NCBI GenBank assembly: GCA_024691065.1
Contig: JAILOA010000084.1
Coordinates: 1 to 19,969 of the forward strand
Direction of reading: 5' to 3'
Length of the DNA: 19,969 nt
Source: Lachnospiraceae bacterium
Lineage (GTDB): Bacteria; Bacillota; Clostridia; Lachnospirales; Lachnospiraceae
Part shown: positions 1-7,140 of the stretch, piece by piece
How positions within the stretch are numbered: the first letter of the stretch is position 1
Layout of the letters: every line of letters begins with the position of its first letter
Translations under genes and position numbers: made by a program
The notes under the pieces: generated by a model
Seen by the model: only the letters and a program-made list of their open reading frames with translations
What the model was told of the DNA's origin: nothing
Database searches by the model: none

Positions 1-993
1 GATGACAGTGTATATACAGCAGAGGTAAAGGGTACTGACAGCTCGGCGGATCTTGCGGTAATTCAGATTAAGACTTCAGATCTATCCGAGGAAACACTTA
101 ATAATATAAAGGTTGCAACTCTTGGTGATTCCGATGAAGTAAGAGTCGGAGAACAGGCAATTGCGATAGGTAATGCACTCGGGTACGGCACCAGCGTTAC
201 AGTGGGTATTGTCAGTGCGAAGGACAGAGAAATGGCCGGAGAGGATTACTCCATAAAGCTTTTACAGACAGATGCAGCAATTAACCCGGGTAACAGTGGT
301 GGTGCTCTTGTTAACAGTAAGGGCGAGGTTATAGGTATAAACTCTGCAAAATATGCTTCTGAAGAAGTTGAAGGTATGGGTTTTGCAATTCCGATTTCAA
401 CAGCACTTCCGATAATTCAGGATATTCTTAATGCTGAAAGTATCGATGAATCAGAGAGAGGATATCTTGGTATAACAGGTACAGATATAAGTGAAACTTA
501 TGCCGAGTATTATGGTATGCCTGAAGGCGTATATGTTACGGATGTTTCCGAAGGTTCGCCGGCCGAAGAGGCGGGAATTCAGAAGGGTGATATAATCACA
601 AGTTTCAATGGTACTGAAATAAAGACTATTGAGGAATTCCAGACAAAGATATCAGCTGTTAAGGGTGGTACAAAGGTTAAGATAATTGCTAACAGAATTG
701 ATAACGGTGAATATAAGGAAAATGAGATAACAGTTACCTTAGGTAAGAGAGGTGACTATGTTAAAGAGAGTGAAAGCAATGCTTCCGGTGAAAATTCAGA
801 GGATTCAAATTCACAGGGACAGGTACCAAACGGACAGGCACCAAACGGACAGGCACCGGATGGACAGGCTCCTGACGGAAATGGTCCTGAATCAGGAAGT
901 GAAGGAGGGCCTTCAGGAAATCAGGGAGGCTTTGGAAACGGAAGCTCTGATTCCGACGGCAGTGATTCATTCGGATTATTTCCACAGCAATAA
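1..993 (+). CDS. htrA: HtrA/DegP-family serine protease with PDZ domain, 5' end cut by the window edge
   Basis: The reading frame is open from base 1, so the N-terminus (membrane anchor and catalytic His) lies outside the window; the first visible ATG at 202 is internal. Visible in order are the catalytic-Asp region (SADLAVI, fragment residue 17), the Gly-rich strand AIGNALG, and the nucleophile motif NPGNSGG with Ser99 of the fragment. A PDZ domain follows (about fragment residues 155-250, with GYLGI and SPAEEAGIQKGDII). Proteins of this family degrade or refold misfolded proteins outside the membrane. After the PDZ domain comes a tail of about 80 residues rich in Gly, Ser, Asn and Asp, including five short GQxPxG-like repeats and ending GLFPQQ. 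Such a tail is not part of the core fold and may act as a wall-spanning spacer (inference). A strong terminator follows. The family is certain; the exact paralogue is not. Confidence 0.95.
   Translation, partial: DDSVYTAEVKGTDSSADLAVIQIKTSDLSEETLNNIKVATLGDSDEVRVGEQAIAIGNALGYGTSVTVGIVSAKDREMAGEDYSIKLLQTDAAINPGNSGGALVNSKGEVIGINSAKYASEEVEGMGFAIPISTALPIIQDILNAESIDESERGYLGITGTDISETYAEYYGMPEGVYVTDVSEGSPAEEAGIQKGDIITSFNGTEIKTIEEFQTKISAVKGGTKVKIIANRIDNGEYKENEITVTLGKRGDYVKESESNASGENSEDSNSQGQVPNGQAPNGQAPDGQAPDGNGPESGSEGGPSGNQGGFGNGSSDSDGSDSFGLFPQQ
817..891 (+). repeat. 15-nt in-frame tandem repeat in the htrA tail
   Basis: Five consecutive 15-nt units (817, 832, 847, 862, 877), consensus ggacaggcaccaaac, diverging towards the 3' side. 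Each encodes a five-residue GQ(V/A)P(N/D)-type unit. Units 1 and 2 differ at one base, which suggests recent copy-number change by slippage. Confidence 0.85.
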
Positions 994-1126
994 ACATTGG
1001 TAAAGAAGGCAGTTTATTTGATAAATTCGCAAAAAGCCTGATTAACAGGTATAGGGCTTATAGCATTTAAGTTTTGTTTAATTTCGCTTACAAGTTTTGT
1101 TTTTTCATAAAACTCCTTTATAGAAT

Positions 1127-1157
1127 GCGCTCCCATAAAAGTGGGGGCGCTTTTTTT
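1127..1157 (+). terminator. Rho-independent terminator after htrA
   Basis: A 10-pair stem (gcgctcccat with gtgggggcgc, including wobble pairs) closes a four-base loop and runs directly into seven T residues. It separates the protease transcript from the nadB promoter that starts a few bases later. Confidence 0.92.
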
Positions 1158-1159
1158 AC

Positions 1160-1188
1160 TTGCTAAAACACAGTATAATTGATATAAT
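1160..1188 (+). promoter_or_regulatory. Probable sigma-A promoter for the nadB leader
   Basis: TTGCTA (1160-1165), a 17-nt spacer and TATAAT (1183-1188). A second TATAAT at 1174-1179 has no good partner. Transcription would start near 1195, giving a leader of about 250 nt before nadB. The assignment rests on consensus match only. Confidence 0.6.
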
Positions 1189-1260
1189 TTTTCTATGTTT
1201 AATTCCGCATTTACAATATATCAGGAAATCAGCTTATATTTAATGAGGGATATTACATTT

Positions 1261-1395
1261 TTTGAACGGGGATTAAAATAATTCCAAACGTTCAAATTCA
1301 GGTATGAAAGCAGAGAAGAATGTGACTGCTTTAAGTATAAAGGCTTTCGGTTATTGAGATACTAACCGGAGCTTTTGGTAGGAATTATTTAGATT
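1261..1395 (+). promoter_or_regulatory. Structured leader of nadB, candidate riboswitch or operator
   Basis: The 994-1442 gap holds a terminator, a promoter and this foldable segment. A long-range 10-bp perfect stem (1276-1285 with 1381-1390, extendable) encloses two hairpins: a 7-bp stem 1307-1313/1326-1332 and a 9-bp stem 1345-1353/1363-1371 with two wobble pairs. Competing with the long stem, an 8-bp perfect inverted repeat TTTGAACG/CGTTCAAA (1261-1268/1289-1296) and the pairing of GGATT near 1270 with AATTCC at 1280-1285 would sequester its 5' arm. Mutually exclusive folds in a long leader suggest regulation, but I recognise no known riboswitch class. The 8-bp inverted repeat could instead be a DNA operator, for example for an NiaR-type NAD repressor. 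There is no terminator before nadB, so control of translation initiation would be the more natural mode. Confidence 0.45.
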
Positions 1396-1442
1396 AAGTC
1401 AGGATTATATATTTAGAGAGCTGACAGGAAAGGACTTTAGTC

Positions 1443-2765
1443 ATGAAGACTGATATTTTAATTGTAGGTTCGGGAGCGGCCGGATTATTTGCGGCACTTC
1501 ATATGCCAAAAAGAAAGAATGTTGTAATTATTACCAAGAATGAAGCTAAGGAGAGTGACTCATACCTTGCGCAGGGCGGAATTTGTATGCTTAGGGATGA
1601 AGACGATTATGAGGGATATTTTCATGATACAATGAATGCGGGACATTTTAAAAATGATGAAACCTCCGTTGATATTATGATTCGTTCATCACAGGGAATT
1701 ATAAATGAGCTTATAGAATTCGGTGTTAATTTTGAGCATCATCATGGGCATTTGGCATTTACAAAGGAGGGTGCGCATGGAAAGCCACGTATCCTGTTTC
1801 ATGAAGACCAGACCGGTAAGGAAATAACCCGTAAACTACTTAGACGTGTAAGAGAGCGTGAAAATATAACGATTTTGGAATATACAACTATGATAGACAT
1901 TATCGAGAATGAAGATAATGCCTGCGAAGGAGTTGTAGTAAAGAATAATGACGGTTCGGTTACAACCATTACATCAAAATACACAGTGCTTGCCTGTGGC
2001 GGAGTGGGCGGTATCTACAGAAACTCCACAAACTTCAGACATATTACGGCGGATGGTATTGCGATTGCTATGAATCACGGAATCGAACTAAGGGATATGG
2101 GTTGTATTCAGATCCATCCTACCACACTTTATTCCGAGAAGCCGGGCAGGAGATTTTTGATTTCCGAGTCTGTAAGAGGCGAGGGTGCAATCCTATTAAA
2201 TAAAAACAGGGAGCGTTTTGTGGATGAGCTTCTTCCGAGGGATGTCGTTGCGAATGCGATTTGGAGGGAGATGGATAAGGATAAGACTCCTTACGAATGG
2301 ATTTCATTTGAAAATATACCTGAGAAAAAGGTTAGAACACATTTTCCGAATATATACAGGAAATGCCTGGAAGAGGGATATGACTGCCTGAAAGAGCCGG
2401 TACCTATAGTGCCTGCGCAACATTATTTCATGGGTGGAATAAAGATTGGTTATACGGGACACACTTCTATGAAGAGGCTTTATGCAGTAGGAGAGACCGC
2501 ATGTAACGGAGTTCACGGCGAGAACAGACTTGCCAGCAATTCATTGTTGGAATCACTTGTATTTGCCGAGAGAGCGGCAAATGAAATTGCAGTTCATATT
2601 GACGGCGTTGAAATTTCGGAAAATGCAGCGTTCCTTGTAGATTACGGCAAATATAACGACTTAAAGAAGATTGAGAAGGAAAATAAGGAAAAGGTTTTGG
2701 AAATGATCGAAACCTTGAAAAACGAATTAATAGAAAGAAGGGAGCAGGAAAAGAAAAATGGCTGA
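1443..2765 (+). CDS. nadB: L-aspartate oxidase, short form
   Basis: A flavoenzyme that oxidises L-aspartate to iminoaspartate, the first step of de novo NAD synthesis, in the cytoplasm. The N-terminus shows the FAD dinucleotide-binding motif (ILIVGSGAAGLFAAL, residues 5-19). Next come SYLAQGGI, the capping-domain region with HHHGHLAFTKEGAHG, the conserved block IHPTTLYSEKPGRRFLISESVRGEGA, and the C-terminal FAD motif GENRLASNSLLESLVFAERAA. At 440 residues it lacks most of the helical C-terminal domain found in the roughly 530-residue enzymes, with only a Lys/Glu-rich tail left. The start is supported by AGGAAAGG about ten bases upstream. The stop overlaps nadC by 8 nt. No nadA (quinolinate synthase) lies in this window, although it commonly neighbours nadBC. 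Fumarate reductase and succinate dehydrogenase flavoproteins are relatives, but the nadC partner settles the call. Confidence 0.95.
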   Translation: MKTDILIVGSGAAGLFAALHMPKRKNVVIITKNEAKESDSYLAQGGICMLRDEDDYEGYFHDTMNAGHFKNDETSVDIMIRSSQGIINELIEFGVNFEHHHGHLAFTKEGAHGKPRILFHEDQTGKEITRKLLRRVRERENITILEYTTMIDIIENEDNACEGVVVKNNDGSVTTITSKYTVLACGGVGGIYRNSTNFRHITADGIAIAMNHGIELRDMGCIQIHPTTLYSEKPGRRFLISESVRGEGAILLNKNRERFVDELLPRDVVANAIWREMDKDKTPYEWISFENIPEKKVRTHFPNIYRKCLEEGYDCLKEPVPIVPAQHYFMGGIKIGYTGHTSMKRLYAVGETACNGVHGENRLASNSLLESLVFAERAANEIAVHIDGVEISENAAFLVDYGKYNDLKKIEKENKEKVLEMIETLKNELIERREQEKKNG

Positions 2766-3612
2766 TTTGATTAAATTCAGGGTAAATGAGGATGAGCTCA
2801 TTATGATGGCGCTTAAGGAGGATATTACAAGCGAGGATATTTCCACAAACTGCGTTATGAAAGAATATGTAAAGGGCGAGGTTAATCTGATAGCTAAGGA
2901 AGACGGAGTTATTTGCGGTTTAGAGGTATATAAGAGAGTATTTGAGCTTTTGGATGAAACCACTGTTACCGAGCTTTTCTTTAAGGATGGAGACAAGGTT
3001 AGGAACGGTGACCTTCTTGCAACAGTTACGGGAGACATCCGCGTGCTTCTTTCGGGCGAGAGAACAGCGCTTAATTATCTTCAGAGAATGAGTGGTATTG
3101 CCACTTATACCAATAAATTGGTGGAACTGTTGAAAGGAACCGGCATTACACTTTTAGATACCAGAAAGACTACACCTAATATGCGTATATTTGAAAAATA
3201 TGCCGTAAGAGTGGGCGGTGGCATGAATCACCGTTACAACCTTTCGGATGCGGTAATGCTTAAGGATAATCATATTTCGGCAGCCGGTGGTGTAAAGGAA
3301 GCTATTAAGGCTGCAAAGGAATATACATCCTTTGTTCATAAGATAGAGGTTGAAACCGAAAATCTGGATATGGTTAGGGATGCGGTTGAGGCCGGAGCAG
3401 ATATTATAATGCTTGATAATATGTCTCCGGAGGTTATGAAGGAGGCTGTTAAGATAATTGACGGTAAGGCTCTTACCGAGTGTTCAGGTAATGTCACAAA
3501 GGAAAATATCGAGAAAATCAAGGATACTGGGGTTGACTTTGTGTCAAGCGGTGCACTTACACATTCAGCACCTATTCTTGACATATCCATGAAGAATCTT
3601 CACCGTGTGTAG
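2758..3612 (+). CDS. nadC: Nicotinate-nucleotide pyrophosphorylase (quinolinate phosphoribosyltransferase)
   Basis: Converts quinolinate and PRPP into nicotinate mononucleotide with release of CO2 and pyrophosphate, the third step of de novo NAD synthesis. At 284 residues it is of normal family length. The substrate-binding motif LLDTRKTTP is at residues 132-140, followed by the signature VGGGMNHRYNLSDAVMLKDNH. The barrel motifs VEVETENLD-like, ADIIMLDNMSPE and TECSGNVTKENI, and the closing GVDFVSSGALTHSAP, are all present. Translation starts inside the last codons of nadB (8-nt overlap), with a purine-rich ribosome site in the nadB coding sequence, so the two are probably translationally coupled. 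No oddities were seen. Confidence 0.97.
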   Translation: MADLIKFRVNEDELIMMALKEDITSEDISTNCVMKEYVKGEVNLIAKEDGVICGLEVYKRVFELLDETTVTELFFKDGDKVRNGDLLATVTGDIRVLLSGERTALNYLQRMSGIATYTNKLVELLKGTGITLLDTRKTTPNMRIFEKYAVRVGGGMNHRYNLSDAVMLKDNHISAAGGVKEAIKAAKEYTSFVHKIEVETENLDMVRDAVEAGADIIMLDNMSPEVMKEAVKIIDGKALTECSGNVTKENIEKIKDTGVDFVSSGALTHSAPILDISMKNLHRV

Positions 3613-3648
3613 AATACATTAAAAAAATATATAGATGAGGTATAAAGT

Positions 3649-4875
3649 ATGAATAGAGAAGAGGCTATAAAAAAACTTGAAAAATATGAGCAAAATCATA
3701 TATTAAAATTTTTCGATGAGCTAAATGAGGAAGAAAAGGAAGAACTTTTAAAACAGATCGACGAGACTGATTTTTCGATTATCGATACATTGAAAAATAA
3801 AAATGCAAAGAATAAAAAGGGTGAATATTCGCCTCTCAGAGCGATGCAAATCAGTGAGATAGAAGAGAATAAGGAGAAATTCCATGAAGCCGGAGTAAAG
3901 GCGATAAAGGAAGGGAAGACCGCGGCTCTCCTTCTTGCGGGAGGTATGGGTACAAGGCTTGGAAGCGATAATCCCAAGGGAATGTACAATATCGGACTTA
4001 CAAAGGATGTATATATATTCCAGAGAATTATTGAAAATTTACTTGATGTTGTAAATGAGACAGGTTTTCATATCAGACTTTTTATAATGACCAGCGAAAA
4101 GAATCACGAGGCAACGGTAAATTTCCTTAAGGAACATAATTATTTCGGATATCAGGCTGACAGAATTTCATTTTTTAAACAGGATATGGCACCTGCCTGC
4201 GATTATGAGGGCAAGGTTTATCTGGAAAGCAAGAACAGGATTGCTACATCTCCGAATGGTAATGCAGGATGGTATATGTCTATGCTTAATGCGGGATTGG
4301 GAGAGATACTTGAAAGTGAAGGCATAGAGTGGATAAATGTATTCGCCGTTGATAATGTGCTTCAGAGAATTCTTTCTCCTGAGTTTGTGGGAGCGACCAT
4401 TTTATCGGGTGTTTCTGTTGGCTCAAAGGTTGTAAGAAAGAGTGCTCCTGACGAGAAGGTCGGTGTAATGTGCCTGGAGGATGGAAAGCCTTCAATTGTC
4501 GAGTATTACGAGCTTTCGGAAGAAATGATGAATGCAAAGGATGAGAACGGTGATCCTGCTTATAATTATGGAGTAATTCTTAATTATCTCTTTAATGTAG
4601 CGGAACTTGATAAGATCGGCAGAAATAATCTTGAGACACATATTGTTGAAAAGAAGATTCCTTACATAAATGATGCAGGAGAAAGCATTAAGCCGGAAGA
4701 GCCTAACGGATATAAGTTTGAGCAGCTTGTACTGGACCTTATACATATGATGGATTCCTGCCTGCCATATGAGGTGGTAAGGGAGAATGAATTTGCGCCG
4801 ATAAAGAATAAAACAGGCGTGGATTCGGTGGAGTCTGCGAGAAAACTTTGTGAACTTAACGGAATTGCGTTGTAG
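3649..4875 (+). CDS. UDPGP-family UTP-sugar-1-phosphate uridylyltransferase (UAP1-like)
   Basis: A eukaryote-type nucleotidyltransferase of the UDP-glucose/UDP-N-acetylglucosamine pyrophosphorylase family, which makes UDP-sugars from UTP and a sugar 1-phosphate in the cytoplasm. The nucleotide-binding signature LLLAGGMGTRLG spans residues 94-105 and is followed by DNPKGMYNIG. Further family features are the FIMTSEKNHEATVNFL segment, the FFKQDMAPA uridine-loop region, the DNVLQRILSPEF metal/sugar segment, and GVSVGSKVVRKSAPDEKVG with EYYEL. The first 80 residues are a highly charged helical region. At 408 residues it is near the normal length for bacterial members. It lies 36 nt after nadC with only a weak GAGG ribosome site, so it is probably the third gene of the nad operon. 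UDP-GlcNAc is the likelier product by motif resemblance to UAP1; UDP-glucose cannot be excluded. Confidence 0.88.
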   Translation: MNREEAIKKLEKYEQNHILKFFDELNEEEKEELLKQIDETDFSIIDTLKNKNAKNKKGEYSPLRAMQISEIEENKEKFHEAGVKAIKEGKTAALLLAGGMGTRLGSDNPKGMYNIGLTKDVYIFQRIIENLLDVVNETGFHIRLFIMTSEKNHEATVNFLKEHNYFGYQADRISFFKQDMAPACDYEGKVYLESKNRIATSPNGNAGWYMSMLNAGLGEILESEGIEWINVFAVDNVLQRILSPEFVGATILSGVSVGSKVVRKSAPDEKVGVMCLEDGKPSIVEYYELSEEMMNAKDENGDPAYNYGVILNYLFNVAELDKIGRNNLETHIVEKKIPYINDAGESIKPEEPNGYKFEQLVLDLIHMMDSCLPYEVVRENEFAPIKNKTGVDSVESARKLCELNGIAL

Positions 4876-4880
4876 AAATA

Positions 4881-5095
4881 AGCTTGTTAAAATTACATTG
4901 TTAAAAATTACTTAGTGAAAAATACTTAGTAAAAAATACTTTGTGAAAAATACTTAGTAAATAATACTTAGTAAAAAATACTTAGTGAAAAATACTTAGT
5001 GAAAAATACTTAGTAAAAAATACTTAGTGAAAATTAACTTGTAAAAATTTACAATGTAAAAATAAGTTGTAAAAAAATAAACTCATTAAAATTAG
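4881..5095. repeat. AT-rich tandem array, 14-nt period
   Basis: The whole gap between the pyrophosphorylase and the next gene is a tandem array. The core 4910-5035 contains nine near-perfect units of acttagtRaaaaat with units at 4910, 4924, 4938, 4952, 4966, 4980, 4994, 5008 and 5022. R alternates between A and G, and only a few other bases vary. Degenerate units extend on both sides, to the stop codon on the left and to the next gene's start on the right. There are no unique spacers, so this is not a CRISPR array. I see no promoter motif within it. Confidence 0.9.
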
Positions 5096-5112
5096 TCATG
5101 AAAGGGAATGTA

Positions 5113-6900
5113 ATGGAAAGAAAAATCCTTAAAAATAAGTTTTATTTATATTTAACGGAGTTCTTTGCCGGTATGTCAGTAATGGCTGTAGAATTAGGTG
5201 CAAGTAGGTTACTTGCGCCTTATTTTAGTTCCTCTCAAATTGTATGGACCATAATAATCGGAACCATAATGATTGCGATGGCGTTGGGGAATCTTTATGG
5301 CGGAAGATATGCAGATAAAAATCCTGATCCGGATAAGCTTTATTCACGTATTATTATTGCGGCGCTTTGGATTGCATTGATTCCGGTGGTCGGAAAGTAC
5401 ATTATAATCGGCATTTCAGCCTTACTCATATTTTCGATAAATAATAATTTTCTTATAATTGCAGGTTTTATTTCCTGTATGGTGGTTTTTGTTTTTCCGT
5501 TATTTTTACTTGGAACGGTAACGCCTTCCCTTGTAAAATTCAGTATGGACAGCCTGGATGACAGCGGTCAGGTGGTAGGAAAGCTAAATGCCTCGAATAC
5601 CATAGGTAGCATTATCGGAACCTTTGTTCCGACGTTTATAAGCATTCCCGCTGTCGGAACTTCGATTACATTTTTAATATTTGCAGGAATACTTCTAATC
5701 ATTGCAATTATATATTTCGTGAGTGAAAAGCCGCATATTAGTAAGATTAAAAAGGTGCCGATAAGCATTTTTATATTTATTCTTTGTTGTATATTCGGCC
5801 ACAATAACAGTTTTGCATTTTGGCAAAATAACTTAACATATGAGGGCGAATCGGTGTATAATTATTTGCAGGTATATGAGAATGATTCCGAGGTATATCT
5901 TTCAACAAATGTGCTTTTCGGTGTGCAGTCCGTGTATCTTAAAGATAAGTCACTTACCGGAATGTATTATGATTATGCTATGGCAGCGCCTTATATGGCC
6001 GGGATTCATGAGGGCGGTAGCGACTTCGGTAGTGCCGGAGAGACTATGGTTGATACAGATAATGGCAGCGACTCTATAGTCACAAATTCTGACGCAAGCA
6101 GAGCCGGGGAGGCTTTGGTTGATAATTATAATGGTGGTAGTGACTCCTCGGTTATAAATAATGATGAAAGTGGTGCCAAAGAGGCTTCAGAGTTCAATAT
6201 ATTAGTCCTCGGCAATGGTACCGGCACCTATGCGACCCAGTGTAAAAGATATTTTCAAAATGTAAATATTGAGGGCGTTGAAATCGATGAAAAAATCACC
6301 GCACTGGCCGAAAAATATTTTGATTTACCTGAGGATGTAAATGTTACTACCTACGACGGAAGAGCTTATTTAAATGCATCAGATAAGACATATGATGTTA
6401 TTATGGTTGATGCTTATCAGGATATTACGATACCTTTTCAGATGTCTACCCTGGAATTTTTTGACCTGGTTAATAAGCATCTTAAAAAGGATGGTGTCAT
6501 GATTGTAAATATGAACATGCGTTCAGGTGATGATGGCAGCATAAATGAATATCTTTCGGATACTATCTATAAGATATTTAAAAATGTGTATACCGTAGAT
6601 GTTCCCGGATCTACCAATAAGGAGCTTTTTGCTTCTAATAACCCGGATTTTATTGAGAGATTGGATATTAATAATGCCAGGGAAACCGATTTATCTTTAA
6701 AGGCATTGATTAGTAACATTAAGGCAAGTCTGGTAAAATATGAGCCTTCCGGAGAATTATCCCTGCTTACGGATGATAAGGCTCCGGTTGAACTCCTTGG
6801 TATGAAGGTTATAGATGAAATTATAAAAAATGAAACTGAATATTATAAAAATATTTATGAAGAAAAAGGACTTTCGGGTCTTATGGATGAGCTTGGATAA
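5113..6900 (+). CDS. Membrane protein with spermidine synthase-like methyltransferase-fold domain
   Basis: The N-terminal part (about residues 8-230) holds several hydrophobic membrane segments, beginning EFFAGMSVMAVELGASRLLAPYF. The C-terminal part is a Rossmann domain of the spermidine synthase type: NILVLGNGTGTYATQ (Gly-rich loop at residues 367-372), GVEIDEKI (acidic residue after strand 2), TYDGRAYLN and YDVIMVDAY. This matches the fused membrane/spermidine-synthase-like family; whether it makes polyamines is not known. I chose ATG 5113 over the upstream in-frame ATG 5098 because AAAGGG (5101-5106) is a well-placed ribosome site for 5113 and would lie inside the coding sequence if 5098 were used. 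Unusual is a roughly 60-residue Gly/Ser/Asp/Asn-rich insertion (about 300-359) just before the nucleotide-binding loop, made of imperfect repeats. The gene is bracketed by two tandem arrays, and its last 12 codons form the first unit of the downstream one. Confidence 0.85.
   Translation: MERKILKNKFYLYLTEFFAGMSVMAVELGASRLLAPYFSSSQIVWTIIIGTIMIAMALGNLYGGRYADKNPDPDKLYSRIIIAALWIALIPVVGKYIIIGISALLIFSINNNFLIIAGFISCMVVFVFPLFLLGTVTPSLVKFSMDSLDDSGQVVGKLNASNTIGSIIGTFVPTFISIPAVGTSITFLIFAGILLIIAIIYFVSEKPHISKIKKVPISIFIFILCCIFGHNNSFAFWQNNLTYEGESVYNYLQVYENDSEVYLSTNVLFGVQSVYLKDKSLTGMYYDYAMAAPYMAGIHEGGSDFGSAGETMVDTDNGSDSIVTNSDASRAGEALVDNYNGGSDSSVINNDESGAKEASEFNILVLGNGTGTYATQCKRYFQNVNIEGVEIDEKITALAEKYFDLPEDVNVTTYDGRAYLNASDKTYDVIMVDAYQDITIPFQMSTLEFFDLVNKHLKKDGVMIVNMNMRSGDDGSINEYLSDTIYKIFKNVYTVDVPGSTNKELFASNNPDFIERLDINNARETDLSLKALISNIKASLVKYEPSGELSLLTDDKAPVELLGMKVIDEIIKNETEYYKNIYEEKGLSGLMDELG
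6010..6192 (+). repeat. Imperfect in-frame repeats encoding an insertion
   Basis: About three degenerate units of up to 24 codons. At the protein level they align as GSDFGSAGETMVDTDN, GSDSIVTNSDASRAGEALVD and GSDSSVINNDESGAKEA. They sit between the YDYAMAAPYMAG strand and the NILVLGNGTGT loop of the Rossmann domain, where spermidine-synthase homologues normally have only a short connection. Unit boundaries are approximate. Confidence 0.65.
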
Positions 6901-7116
6901 TTAAGGCTTTTAAAGATTTATAAATAGGCTTGAATAAATAGAGATTAAAAGATTGATGAATGAGATAGGATAAAAAGGACTTTCAAAAATTATGAATAAG
7001 TTTGTATAAAAAGGACTTTCAAGATTTATAAATAGGCTTGGATAAATAGAAAATATAAGATTGATGAATGAGTTTTGGTAAAAACTTTCGGGCATAATGA
7101 ATAAGATTGTTTATAA
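6865..7116. repeat. 36-nt tandem array starting in the coding 3' end, with a 3-unit higher-order period
   Basis: Seven head-to-tail units: 6865-6900 (the last 12 codons of the upstream gene), 6901-6937, 6938-6973, 6974-7009, 7010-7045, 7046-7081 and 7082-7116; a partial eighth merges into the next ribosome site. Each ends in a variant of cttggataa. Unit 1 resembles 4 and 7 (aaaggactttc start), unit 2 resembles 5 (tttataaataggcttg), and unit 3 resembles 6 (gattgatgaatgag). Blocks of three units (108 nt) have therefore been duplicated. A 12-nt sub-period is also visible. There are no spacers. Confidence 0.88.
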
Positions 7117-7140
7117 AAAGTTTTATTTGGGAGGCATTAT

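Noticed and set aside
1261..1442. T-box leader in front of nadB
   Set aside because: No AGGGTGGTACCGCG-like antiterminator sequence and no terminator before the gene.
5098..5112. ATG 5098 as start of the membrane/spermidine-synthase-like protein
   Set aside because: The best ribosome site (AAAGGG) lies after this ATG and fits ATG 5113.
6910..7095. Minus-strand ORF of 61 residues over the 36-nt array
   Set aside because: It stays open only because the repeat period is a multiple of three; the product is itself a repeat (SLFINL), with no ribosome site.
4881..7116. CRISPR array, suggested by 14- and 36-nt repeat periods
   Set aside because: Units are head-to-tail without unique spacers, and no cas genes are nearby.
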